NCBI GenBank assembly: GCA_031290205.1
Contig: JAITNZ010000139.1
Coordinates: forward strand, 1 to 18,287
Length of the DNA stretch: 18,287 nucleotides
Source: Spirochaetaceae bacterium
GTDB taxonomy: Bacteria > Spirochaetota > Spirochaetia > Treponematales > Breznakiellaceae
Direction: 5' to 3'
Shown: positions 1 to 7,337 of the stretch, one piece after another
Numbering within the stretch: position 1 is the first letter of the stretch
Layout of the letters: the number at the start of each line of letters is the position of its first letter
The notes under the pieces: model-generated
What the model was told of the DNA's origin: nothing
What the model saw: the letters and a program-made list of their open reading frames with translations, nothing else
Database searches by the model: none
Program-made: the position numbers and the translations under genes

Positions 1-27
1 AAACCAGGCGGAGGTTTAGGGAGAAGT

Positions 28-127
28 CCCCCCCGACGGGCGCACTACGTTCCCCCCAACCCACTCTGCGGGGGCAAGCCCCCCCAACGCCCCCACTGGG
101 GGGGCACGATGCCCCCCCAGACCCCCC
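28..127. repeat. Alternating poly-C and poly-G runs, structure-prone DNA
   Basis: No gene is recognisable in positions 1-238. This stretch has C runs at 28-34, 52-57, 79-85, 90-94, 112-118 and 122-127 and G runs at 70-74 and 98-104. Adjacent runs can pair as short hairpins (70-74 with 79-85, and 90-94 with 98-104). The minus strand carries several G runs of five or more, enough for a G-quadruplex. Frame 1 is open from base 1 to a stop near 156, but its translation is only proline/glycine-rich low complexity, so I do not call a gene. I found no convincing promoter for ispF in the AT-rich stretch at 128-178. Confidence 0.6.
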
Positions 128-238
128 GTTATCAGTATAGTTTATCACACTTTTGAATTTAGCCCGAAAAACAAAGTGTACCCGAGGCGCCCTGTGCGGA
201 CGCTTGAAATGATGGGGGGGGGCTGTTATGCTGGGTTT

Positions 239-724
239 ATGGATATACGCATTGGGCTTGGGCGGGATTTACATCGCTTGGTTACGGGGAGGCGCCTCGT
301 TCTCGGCGGGCTTGAGATACCCTTCGACAAGGGCGAGGCGGGGCACTCTGACGGCGATGCGCTTACCCACGCGATAATCGACGCGCTGCTTGGCGCCGCC
401 GGCTTAGGCGACATAGGCGAGCTCTTCCCGTCTGATGACGAGCGCTGGAAGGATGCGGACTCCATTGCATTGCTGAAGATCGCGGACGGCAAGGTTCGCG
501 AGGCGCGCTGGCGCATCATCAACATTGATTGTGTGGTCAGCTGCGAAAGACCGCGCCTCCTCCCCTACCGCGAGGCGCTGAGGGCGCGCTTGGCAGAAGC
601 GCTGGGGATTGAGTGCGGGCGGGTTTTTGTTAAGGCGAAGACCGGCGAGGGGCTCGGCGACATAGGCGTGGGTGCGGCGGTCGAGGCGGTGGCAGTTTGT
701 CTGCTCGAAAGAGCGCAGAGTTAG
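239..724 (+). CDS. ispF: 2-C-methyl-D-erythritol 2,4-cyclodiphosphate synthase
   Basis: This enzyme converts CDP-ME 2-phosphate to the cyclic diphosphate MEcPP with release of CMP, the fifth step of the cytosolic MEP isoprenoid pathway. From ATG 239 the protein is 161 residues, normal for IspF. It begins with the family motif around RIGLGRDLHRL, so D10 and H12 are the metal ligands. The GHSDGD motif holds H36, and H44 would be the third metal ligand. The C-terminal FVKAKTGEGLGDIG matches the substrate-binding end of the family. The frame stays open upstream to GTG 176 and includes ATG 209 and ATG 212, but those codons add residues absent from other IspF proteins. ATG 239 has no clear Shine-Dalgarno sequence. 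A run of nine G (214-222) lies just upstream and inside the extended frame. The gene is first in an operon with the helicase (9-base gap). Confidence 0.93.
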   Translation: MDIRIGLGRDLHRLVTGRRLVLGGLEIPFDKGEAGHSDGDALTHAIIDALLGAAGLGDIGELFPSDDERWKDADSIALLKIADGKVREARWRIINIDCVVSCERPRLLPYREALRARLAEALGIECGRVFVKAKTGEGLGDIGVGAAVEAVAVCLLERAQS

Positions 725-733
725 AGGCGGGCA

Positions 734-3001
734 ATGGAAGACAATGATTTTTTAACGACGCCGGATTATTTAGCGATGCTGAATGAGGAGCAGCGGCGGG
801 CGGTATTACACACGGGCAAGCCGCTCTTGATTCTGGCGGGGGCGGGTTCCGGCAAAACGCGGGTCATCACCACCAAGATTGCCTATTTTATACGCGAAAA
901 AAACATGCGGCCTTGGTCGATACTTGCTGTTACGTTTACCAACAAGGCGGCGAAGGAGATGGCGGCGCGGGCGGCGCTCATCGAGCCGCGCGCCGTTGAT
1001 TCCATGCTCCGCACGTTTCACTCATTCGGCGCGTGGTTCCTCAGGCGGAACTGTGAGCAAGCGGGGCTTGGCTCTAACTTTATCATATATGATGATGATG
1101 ATTCGCTTGCCCTCCTCGCGTCGTTGCTACCTGATAAACGCAAAGACGAGGTGAAAATACTTTCATACCAAATAGCAAAAGCGAAGGATATGAATCTGTC
1201 TCCCGACAGCGAGGAGCTTGCGTTGATTAACGGCAGAAAAGAATTCCGCACGGCATACACTAAATATGAAGAGCGTTTACGGCAAATTGGAAATGTTGAT
1301 TTTGGCGACCTGATTAAAAAACCCGTCGAGCTGCTGCGCGAAAACCCCGATATAAAGGCAAGGATGCAAGATAGATTCCGTGCGCTTATGGTTGACGAAT
1401 ATCAGGATGCTAACGTAGCTCAGGCGGAGTTATTAAAGGAGCTTACCGGACCGGAGACATACCTCTGCGTGGTAGGTGATGACGATCAATCTATCTATCG
1501 TTTCCGTGGTGCGGAGGTGCGGAATATTTTACAGTTCCCCGAAATATTTGGCGGCGCCGATATTATCAAGCTGGAAACCAATTATCGTTCGACTCAGGAT
1601 ATACTGGGCATTGCCGATTCCGTCGTCCGCAACAACAGGGGGCGGCATGGGAAAAAACTTGTCGCGGCACGAGGGCTGGGGTTTCGCCCAAAACTCATGT
1701 TTCTTCCCGATGCGGAAAACGAGGCGGAGTGCGCCGGGGATTTAATTATCCGTTCGGTCAAAGGCAAAGGCGGCGCGCATTTTGCAGACTGGGCAATATT
1801 ATACCGGACGAACGCGCAATCCTTGAATTTTGAAAATCAATTTGTGCGGAGGAAAATCCCGTATAAGGTTATCGGATCGTTAAAGTTTTATGAGCGCGAA
1901 GAAATTAAAGATGCGCTGGCTTTACTTTCATTTATGGTGAACACCAAAGATGAGGTAAGCTTTCGGCGCATCATCAATAAACCCGCGCGGGGTATCGGCG
2001 CCGTAACGATTGATAAGATTTTAAGTGAACGCTGGAACGAGCAGGACTGGAATATAGAAACCACGATGGCACGGGTTATGCCCACTCTGGCGGCAAAGGC
2101 GCGCAGCGGTATCGCGATGTTCCTTGCGGCGCTTGCTGCGGGGAGGAACGCGCTCTCGGGGCAGCCTGCCCCACCCCTCCCTCCCCGAAAAAAGGGCACC
2201 TTAATCGCTTCCGACGGCTTATCGGTGTGTGTTGCCCAATTGATTGAAGCGTCAGGTTTGGTAAGCTATCATCTGGCGCATGACGAGATTAACGGCGAGA
2301 CGCGGGTTGCCAACTTGCAGGAGCTCGTCAACAGCGCCGGTGTATACAACGCTGATGAGGCGGGGCTTAGCGAATTTTTAGAGCGCATTGAACTTGACCG
2401 CGCGTTGACCAGCGAAGAGGCGGGTGAGGATTACGTAACGCTGATTACGCTGCACAACACGAAGGGGCTTGAATTCAAACGGGTGATTATGACCGGCATG
2501 GAGCAGGGGCTTTTCCCCCGCGAAAATAAAAAAGACGAGGACTTAGAGGAGGAGCGACGGCTCTTTTATGTCGGCGCGACGCGGGCAATGGATGAACTCT
2601 ATTTTACCAGCTGTGCCGTGCGCCGTGTTTGGGGGCAGATAATGTACATGGAGCCTTCGCTTTTTTTACAGGAAGCCGACAAATCAAAATTAGACATCCA
2701 TGGACAGATACCATACGGTTTTTATATCCCCGAAAGCGAGGGGGGGGAGGGGGGTATCGGTAAAAAATCACAAATGGGAACCACCAAGTCCGTTACCTTA
2801 AAAAAAACCGCAAAATCATCTGACGGCAGGTGGCAGATTGGCGACAGAGTGTTTAACGATGATTACGGGTATGGCGCGGTTGCGGGCATTACCGAGGGTG
2901 AAGATGGTCCCGTTATACGGGTTCAATTTGAAACGGGATTTGAAATAAAATTTTTAAGCCGTGCCCAGAGCAAAAACTTTCTTAAGATACAAGCGGAATA
3001 G
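734..3001 (+). CDS. pcrA: UvrD/PcrA-type superfamily 1 DNA helicase
   Basis: An ATP-dependent 3'-5' helicase of the PcrA/UvrD/Rep family, acting in repair and in removing proteins from DNA. The 755 residues carry all SF1A motifs: Q-motif region LNEEQRRAVL (16-25), Walker A GAGSGKT (36-42), AVTFTNKAAKEM, motif II DEYQD (221-225), GDDDQSIYRFRGAE, NYRST, motif V TLHNTKGLEF and motif VI EERRLFYVGATRA (from about 606). The last roughly 55 residues (WQIGDRVFNDDYGYGAV onward) look like the Tudor-like PcrA C-terminal domain. Two oddities are a proline-rich insertion near residues 473-495 and a run of eight G plus six G (2740-2754) in the linker before the C-terminal domain. A GAGGCGGG stretch at 724-731 is a poor, close ribosome site. 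PcrA, UvrD and Rep cannot be separated with certainty; the C-terminal domain favours PcrA. Confidence 0.93.
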   Translation: MEDNDFLTTPDYLAMLNEEQRRAVLHTGKPLLILAGAGSGKTRVITTKIAYFIREKNMRPWSILAVTFTNKAAKEMAARAALIEPRAVDSMLRTFHSFGAWFLRRNCEQAGLGSNFIIYDDDDSLALLASLLPDKRKDEVKILSYQIAKAKDMNLSPDSEELALINGRKEFRTAYTKYEERLRQIGNVDFGDLIKKPVELLRENPDIKARMQDRFRALMVDEYQDANVAQAELLKELTGPETYLCVVGDDDQSIYRFRGAEVRNILQFPEIFGGADIIKLETNYRSTQDILGIADSVVRNNRGRHGKKLVAARGLGFRPKLMFLPDAENEAECAGDLIIRSVKGKGGAHFADWAILYRTNAQSLNFENQFVRRKIPYKVIGSLKFYEREEIKDALALLSFMVNTKDEVSFRRIINKPARGIGAVTIDKILSERWNEQDWNIETTMARVMPTLAAKARSGIAMFLAALAAGRNALSGQPAPPLPPRKKGTLIASDGLSVCVAQLIEASGLVSYHLAHDEINGETRVANLQELVNSAGVYNADEAGLSEFLERIELDRALTSEEAGEDYVTLITLHNTKGLEFKRVIMTGMEQGLFPRENKKDEDLEEERRLFYVGATRAMDELYFTSCAVRRVWGQIMYMEPSLFLQEADKSKLDIHGQIPYGFYIPESEGGEGGIGKKSQMGTTKSVTLKKTAKSSDGRWQIGDRVFNDDYGYGAVAGITEGEDGPVIRVQFETGFEIKFLSRAQSKNFLKIQAE

Positions 3002-3011
3002 GATTTTTTTT

Positions 3012-5303
3012 ATGAAGATTAATGCGGTAAAAGCGACAGATTATTTTAATACGCTGATGGCAAAATCCGAAAATCTGGTAGTTTTTGTCGATGGGCATAA
3101 AAAAGTAAGTTTTATCAATGAGCCGATGGCAAAATTTGTCGGTGTTGACGATACTGAATCCTGCGTCTCTCAATCTTTTTTAAAGCTCTTGAAAGATGCG
3201 GAATTAAAAAAGATGTTTTCGGAATTTTTAGAAAACGACAGTTTTCTTGTTGATTTTAAGAACATAAGCATTGATGGCAATGAACGATACTTTAAGATAA
3301 TTAGCAGTCCTATTCTGGGTAAAACGAAGGGTTCGTTTATTCAGTTATTTGAGTTAAGCGACATTATAAAAGTAAAAGAGGAGGCTGAGGCGGCGAGCCG
3401 TGCAAAGAGCGAGTTCCTTGCGACGATGAGTCACGAAATACGCTCGCCGCTGAATACGATTTTAGGATTAAGCGCCCTCGTGTGCACCGATGGACTAGCG
3501 GAGAAAGAAAAAAAATATTTTACGGAAATAAAAAAAATGTCGGGGGTGCTCTTAAATATCATCAATGGGATTCTTGATTATTCAAAAATTGAATTTGGCA
3601 AATTTGAACTTGATCCGGTGCATTTTAAGCTGCAATCATTTTATGAAAACATTACATCGCTTTCGAAGTTTGCCGCCATAGAAAAAAAACTGCAATTTAA
3701 ATCGAGTTTGGATGAAACGCTCCCCGAGGTTCTCTATGGCGATGAAAACCGTTTATGGCAAGTGTATACGAATATCATTACCAACGCGATCAAATACACC
3801 AAGCAGGGCGTCATTAGCTTTCAGTTAAAGCAAGTGGTCAAGAAACGCAAAAAATTTTTGAGCGCGATTGTCGAAGATTCCGGCATCGGGATAGACAAAC
3901 AAGACTTTGAACGGATTTTTTTTAGTTTTGAACAAGTTGACCGGCAACGCAATCGGGGTATTGCAGGCACGGGTTTAGGGCTTGCCATTACCAAGCGTCT
4001 TGTTGACATGATGGGCGGCTCCATTAAAGTTGACAGCGTATATGGTAAAGGTTCGGTGTTCACCGTCTGCTTGCCCTTGGTAGCAGGAGATCCTCAAAAA
4101 CTGGAATCGGAATTGAACATCGATACATTTGTGTATGCAAAAAATAAAGATGACATAAAAGTTCTTGTTGTCGATGATATACCGGAAAACTTACTTGTAC
4201 TTTCCGGGTTTTTAGAAACGCACAATATTATATCGGATACGGCGGCAAGCGGCAAGGAGGCTATCGGCGCGGCAAAATCAAAACAATATGATATAATATT
4301 TATGGACCACATGATGAGTGGTATGGATGGTATCGAGGCGGCGCAAAAAATACGCGCGTTAGACAGGGCGGGCTATAAAGACATTCCCATAATTGCCGTC
4401 AGCGCAAACGCGATTGGCGGCTACAGGCATTTGTTTTTAAGTTCAGGGATGAATGATTTTATAAGCAAGCCTATTGAGGCGCATTGCTTAAACGAAATTC
4501 TTGCCAAATGGCTGCCGCCTGAAAAATTAGAACGGGGCAACCGGAGGCAAAAGACTCGGCGGAATGTGGTTGCAAGGCAAAATGGCGGCAGGCGTTCTGG
4601 TGAAACATCGCCTGAACAGTGGATATTTGAAGAACTATCAAAAATCGAGGGGCTTGATACCAAAAGCGGCTTAAAATGGACAGGGGGGAAGCTTAAGGGC
4701 TATCTGGCTGTCCTGCGGCAGTTTTGCGAGAATTCCAACGAATTATCGCAAACCATAAAACAGGCGAAAGAAAACGCGGATTGGAAAGAGTATGGGATAA
4801 AAACGCACGCATACAAGGGAGTTTTTGCCATCATATCGCAAGGCGCTCTTTTTACATGGTCCAAAAAGCTAGAATATGCCGGAAAGTTTTTAAGCGGCGA
4901 CGTCAATAAAACCATGATGAATACGACGGAAGACAGCACGCTCGTTCCCAACGATTCCGCACAGGCACTAAAGATTTGCGCCGAAGAAACGGAAGGCTAC
5001 CTCGCATCTATCCAAGAGTTTCATAGATCCGTAAGTCAAATTTTACTGAACGATTCGGAAATCTCTGAAAAGAAAAAAATAAAAAAGACTGAACTTGCCC
5101 TCATGCTGGAAAACCTTTCTCTCTCGTGCCAAAGATGCAAACCCAAAACAGCGGGAAAAGAAATTCAAGCGTTAGAGCAGGTGTGTTGCGAAAAAACCAT
5201 AGACGGCGCCCTTGAAGAAATTATCCGTCTGGTAAAAATTATTGATTACGAACAGGCGCTGGTGAATATACAAGCGCTCCAAAAAAAGCTGCTGCCATTT
5301 TAG
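3012..5303 (+). CDS. Hybrid sensor histidine kinase (PAS-HisKA-HATPase-REC-Hpt)
   Basis: This protein probably runs a complete internal His-Asp-His phosphorelay. From ATG 3012 (AGGA at 3000-3003, spacing 8) it has 763 residues. Residues about 8-115 resemble a PAS domain and lack transmembrane segments, so sensing is probably cytosolic. The HisKA H-box SHEIRSPLN places the phosphorylated histidine at H141. The ATPase domain shows N258 (N-box), D289 (DSGIGID), the FEQVD F-box and GTGLGL from G319. The receiver domain (about 384-500) has D388/D389, acceptor D432 and K486. A C-terminal helical region has THAYKG with H599, as expected of an Hpt domain, followed by about 150 residues of charged helix of unknown role. 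The gene lies 10 bases after the helicase stop, so it is probably co-transcribed with ispF and the helicase. No DNA-binding output domain or partner regulator is nearby, so the output is unknown. Confidence 0.9.
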   Translation: MKINAVKATDYFNTLMAKSENLVVFVDGHKKVSFINEPMAKFVGVDDTESCVSQSFLKLLKDAELKKMFSEFLENDSFLVDFKNISIDGNERYFKIISSPILGKTKGSFIQLFELSDIIKVKEEAEAASRAKSEFLATMSHEIRSPLNTILGLSALVCTDGLAEKEKKYFTEIKKMSGVLLNIINGILDYSKIEFGKFELDPVHFKLQSFYENITSLSKFAAIEKKLQFKSSLDETLPEVLYGDENRLWQVYTNIITNAIKYTKQGVISFQLKQVVKKRKKFLSAIVEDSGIGIDKQDFERIFFSFEQVDRQRNRGIAGTGLGLAITKRLVDMMGGSIKVDSVYGKGSVFTVCLPLVAGDPQKLESELNIDTFVYAKNKDDIKVLVVDDIPENLLVLSGFLETHNIISDTAASGKEAIGAAKSKQYDIIFMDHMMSGMDGIEAAQKIRALDRAGYKDIPIIAVSANAIGGYRHLFLSSGMNDFISKPIEAHCLNEILAKWLPPEKLERGNRRQKTRRNVVARQNGGRRSGETSPEQWIFEELSKIEGLDTKSGLKWTGGKLKGYLAVLRQFCENSNELSQTIKQAKENADWKEYGIKTHAYKGVFAIISQGALFTWSKKLEYAGKFLSGDVNKTMMNTTEDSTLVPNDSAQALKICAEETEGYLASIQEFHRSVSQILLNDSEISEKKKIKKTELALMLENLSLSCQRCKPKTAGKEIQALEQVCCEKTIDGALEEIIRLVKIIDYEQALVNIQALQKKLLPF

Positions 5304-5408
5304 CGTCCAGATTGCCCGCCTCGCTCTGTGTGTAGGAAATCGCCCACCGCGCTACTGCCATATTTCGTTACTTTGAGCATTCGATCTGCTTTGTTTGCAC
5401 AGTGAAAG

Positions 5409-5431
5409 GCGCGTCCTGTTTCGGAACGCGC
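5409..5431. other. GC-rich hairpin after the kinase gene
   Basis: GCGCGTCC (5409-5416) pairs with GGAACGCGC (5423-5431) through one bulged base, with a six-base loop. A short T run (5447-5451) follows about 15 bases later, so it is a poor candidate for an intrinsic terminator. The rest of 5304-5447 shows no gene. Confidence 0.35.
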
Positions 5432-5447
5432 TGGATAGGGAGAATTT

Positions 5448-5629
5448 TTAACACGATTAACACGAACAATACAAATAATGCAAATAATACGAACAATACG
5501 AATAACACATATAATGCAAATAACACGAACAATACGAATGATATTAATAATGCAAACAAGACAAATAACGCAAATAATACGAACAATACTAATAAAACGA
5601 ACAACGCGAATAACACAAATGAAGAGTAA
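5448..5629. repeat. 9-base-period imperfect tandem repeat (AAY-ACN-AAY)
   Basis: About 20 degenerate copies of a nine-base unit such as AATACGAAC or AATGCAAAT. Read on the plus strand, the array is the end of a 75-codon open frame (GTG 5402 to TAA 5629) encoding Asn-Thr-Asn repeats. Read on the minus strand, it is part of a 102-codon open frame rich in Phe-Val-Leu. The variable bases fall every third position and are synonymous or nearly so in either frame, so they do not show which strand, if any, is translated. Neither frame has a ribosome site or a recognisable domain. I favour non-coding repeat DNA, since similar AACACGAAC-like units occur elsewhere in the window outside genes. Confidence 0.65.
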
Positions 5630-5732
5630 TTTCTGAGTATTTCTTTTTTCGCGGTGAACGATTCATTCTGCGTCATAAGTCATTTTATCAAAAAGACGCG
5701 GACTGTCAAAGAGGGGAAAGTTACATTTTATT

Positions 5733-5782
5733 GCGCCTCGGGCGCTTTCTGCCCTCGCCTTCAGGATGAAAAGGGCGTCATC
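5733..5782 (-). repeat. Dispersed two-hairpin repeat, copy 1 (minus strand)
   Basis: Read on the minus strand, this 50-base stretch matches 7372-7421 at 39 of 50 positions by my count. Shared parts are GACGCCCTTTTCAT and GAAAGCGCCCG. It can form GCGCC/GGCGC (5733-5745) and GCCCT/AGGGC hairpins. It is bracketed by an eight-base inverted repeat, GGACTGTC at 5700-5707 and GACAGTCC at 5797-5804. The right arm ends two bases before the -35 box of the lipoprotein promoter. Confidence 0.6.
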
Positions 5783-5805
5783 AACTTGGGGTGCCGGACA
5801 GTCCC

Positions 5806-5834
5806 TTGACATTTTGCAAGCTCTATGATAGAAT
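5806..5834 (+). promoter_or_regulatory. Sigma-70-type promoter of the lipoprotein gene
   Basis: TTGACA (5806-5811), a 17-base spacer and TAGAAT (5829-5834). The expected start of transcription is near 5841. A ribosome site AAGGAGA (5846-5852) sits six bases before ATG 5859, giving a short leader of about 18 bases. Confidence 0.75.
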
Positions 5835-5858
5835 GCATTAACCAGAAGGAGATATAGT

Positions 5859-6986
5859 ATGAAAAACATTAACAAATCGCTCTTACTCGTATGCACGGCG
5901 CTTGTCGTGCTGGTTCTTGGATCCTGCAACGCGATTGCGGATACATCGAATCTAAGTCAGCCCCCCGATCCGGTGTGGTTAAATCTGGAGCCCTCGGCAA
6001 TCAACTTCGACGAAAAGGGGGTGGGGACGGCGACGCTCGTTCTGGACTTCGACAAAGAGATTGCCGGCTTAACCGACGACCTAAGCGCCTCCGCTTTAGC
6101 CGAAATATTCACGTTTAAGTATGAGGACACCGGTGGGACAGTGCCGACCATCAAGCCGCTTACCATAAAAAAAGGAGAATCGGTGGTGGGGATTTACACG
6201 CTCACGGTAACCGGTATTCCCGCTGACGCGGGGCGAATAATTCTGGTAAGCATCGCCAAGCCGACTCTTACCCCCGCAACCCGTATATGGACTCTGACGG
6301 GGAATCTTGCGTCCTATACGACCTTTGTCTACAACGAAACATGCTACACCCCCTCAGAAAAAAACATATACTCGGGCAGGGGAGCGGCTGACGGCAAACT
6401 GCGCGCAATACCGGGCGGCGATGAGTCAGGGTATGACCCTAGTCAAGACGAAACCGTGAACCTAGCAGACTTCCCAGTCTGGGCGGCGGGCACCATGACG
6501 GCGGACACACGACTGGCATTGCTCTGTGGGGGTGGTGGCAGCTTCACGATTAAGGGCAAGCTCTACCAGACAAAGTATATCCACGAGATAAAATGGAGCA
6601 GCGATGTGGCGGGGGCGAGCACTATCGGCGATGATTTCCTCATGAAATTCTATGGGCTGGCATCGCTTGACCTGTCCTCGTTCTCGAACCTTGCCAGTAT
6701 AGGCGATAAGTTTCTGGAAAACTGCACCAGTTTGACATCGCTTGACCTGAGTCCGCTGTCACAACTGACCAGTATAGGCGCCTTCTTCCTAAACGTGTGC
6801 AGCATGACTACCGTAGACATGGGCGCCATAAGCCTTGAAGTGTTTGGCGAGGACTACGAAGGCAGTTTCGACATCAAGAATGCATGCCAAGTTAAGGTTG
6901 CGGACGATACGGAAGCATGGGATGATTTTTTTGAAGAAGCGTCCGATACGGTGAGTTTTGTAAGCTCGTGGCAAGAGATAAACTGA
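5859..6986 (+). CDS. Surface lipoprotein with BspA-like leucine-rich repeats
   Basis: A 375-residue secreted protein. The N-terminus has a positive start, a hydrophobic stretch and a lipobox LGSC with lipidated C23, so it should be membrane-anchored on the outside. Residues about 35-150 have the alternating pattern of a beta-sandwich (Ig-like) domain. Near the C-terminus (about 260-330) are repeats of roughly 23 residues with the pattern TSLDLSPLSQLTSIG..FL..C, the BspA/LRR_5 type common in treponemes and other host-associated bacteria, where such proteins often bind surfaces or host molecules. Only two or three repeats are present, far fewer than in large BspA proteins. It has its own promoter and a good ribosome site and is followed by a hairpin, so it is probably monocistronic. 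The ligand is unknown. Confidence 0.8.
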   Translation: MKNINKSLLLVCTALVVLVLGSCNAIADTSNLSQPPDPVWLNLEPSAINFDEKGVGTATLVLDFDKEIAGLTDDLSASALAEIFTFKYEDTGGTVPTIKPLTIKKGESVVGIYTLTVTGIPADAGRIILVSIAKPTLTPATRIWTLTGNLASYTTFVYNETCYTPSEKNIYSGRGAADGKLRAIPGGDESGYDPSQDETVNLADFPVWAAGTMTADTRLALLCGGGGSFTIKGKLYQTKYIHEIKWSSDVAGASTIGDDFLMKFYGLASLDLSSFSNLASIGDKFLENCTSLTSLDLSPLSQLTSIGAFFLNVCSMTTVDMGAISLEVFGEDYEGSFDIKNACQVKVADDTEAWDDFFEEASDTVSFVSSWQEIN

Positions 6987-6999
6987 AGCAATGAAAAAT

Positions 7000-7026
7000 G
7001 GAATGATTGCGGAGTGTAATCATTCC
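7000..7026 (+). terminator. Hairpin after the lipoprotein gene
   Basis: GGAATGATT (7000-7008) pairs perfectly with AATCATTCC (7018-7026) around a nine-base loop, 14 bases after the stop codon. There is no U tract, so termination would be inefficient or factor-assisted. The same sequence is also the core of a dispersed repeat (compare 8429-8449), so the hairpin may be repeat-derived rather than a dedicated terminator. Confidence 0.4.
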
Positions 7027-7033
7027 TCTTCAC

Positions 7034-7050
7034 CTACTCCCTACTCCCTA
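7034..7050. repeat. Short heptamer array (CTACTCC)
   Basis: Two exact CTACTCC units plus a partial third, directly after the 7000-7026 hairpin. Read on the minus strand, the order is G-rich heptamers and then the GATTACACTC-type core, the same order as at 8407-8455 and 13083-13183. Confidence 0.5.
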
Positions 7051-7076
7051 TTTACCCTGAACCCGCCTGTGGGCGG

Positions 7077-7105
7077 TTGACAGGGTTTCAAAGATGGTAT
7101 ACGAT
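7077..7105 (+). promoter_or_regulatory. infA promoter, predicted leaderless start
   Basis: TTGACA (7077-7082), a 17-base spacer and TACGAT (7100-7105). A start six to seven bases past the -10 box falls at about 7112, which is the A of the infA start codon. No Shine-Dalgarno sequence precedes that ATG. The -35 box abuts a CCGCC/GGCGG hairpin at about 7064-7076. Confidence 0.65.
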
Positions 7106-7111
7106 AGCATT

Positions 7112-7336
7112 ATGGCAAAAGAAGAAGCGATAGAAGTTGAGGGCGTCGTCAAGGAAGCCCTGCCGAACACGATGTTTCGGGTAGAACTTGACAATCAAAA
7201 TGGGCATATCATACTTGCCCATCTTTCGGGAAAGATGAGAAAGCATTATATCCGCATTGTGCCGGGCGACCATGTAAAGGTTGCCCTCTCCCCCTATGAT
7301 TTAAGCAGAGGCCGGATAATTTACCGCGAACGCTAA
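7112..7336 (+). CDS. infA: Translation initiation factor IF-1
   Basis: IF-1 binds the 30S A site during initiation. From ATG 7112 the protein is 74 residues, MAKEEAIEVEG to GRIIYRER, a single OB fold with the characteristic HLSGKMRKHYIRI and GDHVKVALSPYDLSRGRI. The frame opens earlier at ATG 7094, but MAKEE is the conserved IF-1 start and the earlier codon overlaps the -10 box. There is an apparent two-residue insertion, LDNQNGH where LDNGH or LENGH is usual, encoded by AATCAAAAT and probably a small duplication. The stop codon is followed within two bases by a dispersed structured repeat, and the peptidase gene lies 154 bases downstream. Confidence 0.95.
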   Translation: MAKEEAIEVEGVVKEALPNTMFRVELDNQNGHIILAHLSGKMRKHYIRIVPGDHVKVALSPYDLSRGRIIYRER

Positions 7337-7337
7337 T

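Noticed and set aside
1..158. A partial gene entering from the left edge in frame 1
   Set aside because: The translation is only proline/glycine-rich low complexity produced by G/C runs, with no recognisable protein.
7094..7111. ATG 7094 as the infA start
   Set aside because: It overlaps the predicted -10 box region, has no ribosome site, and adds six residues before the conserved MAKEE start.
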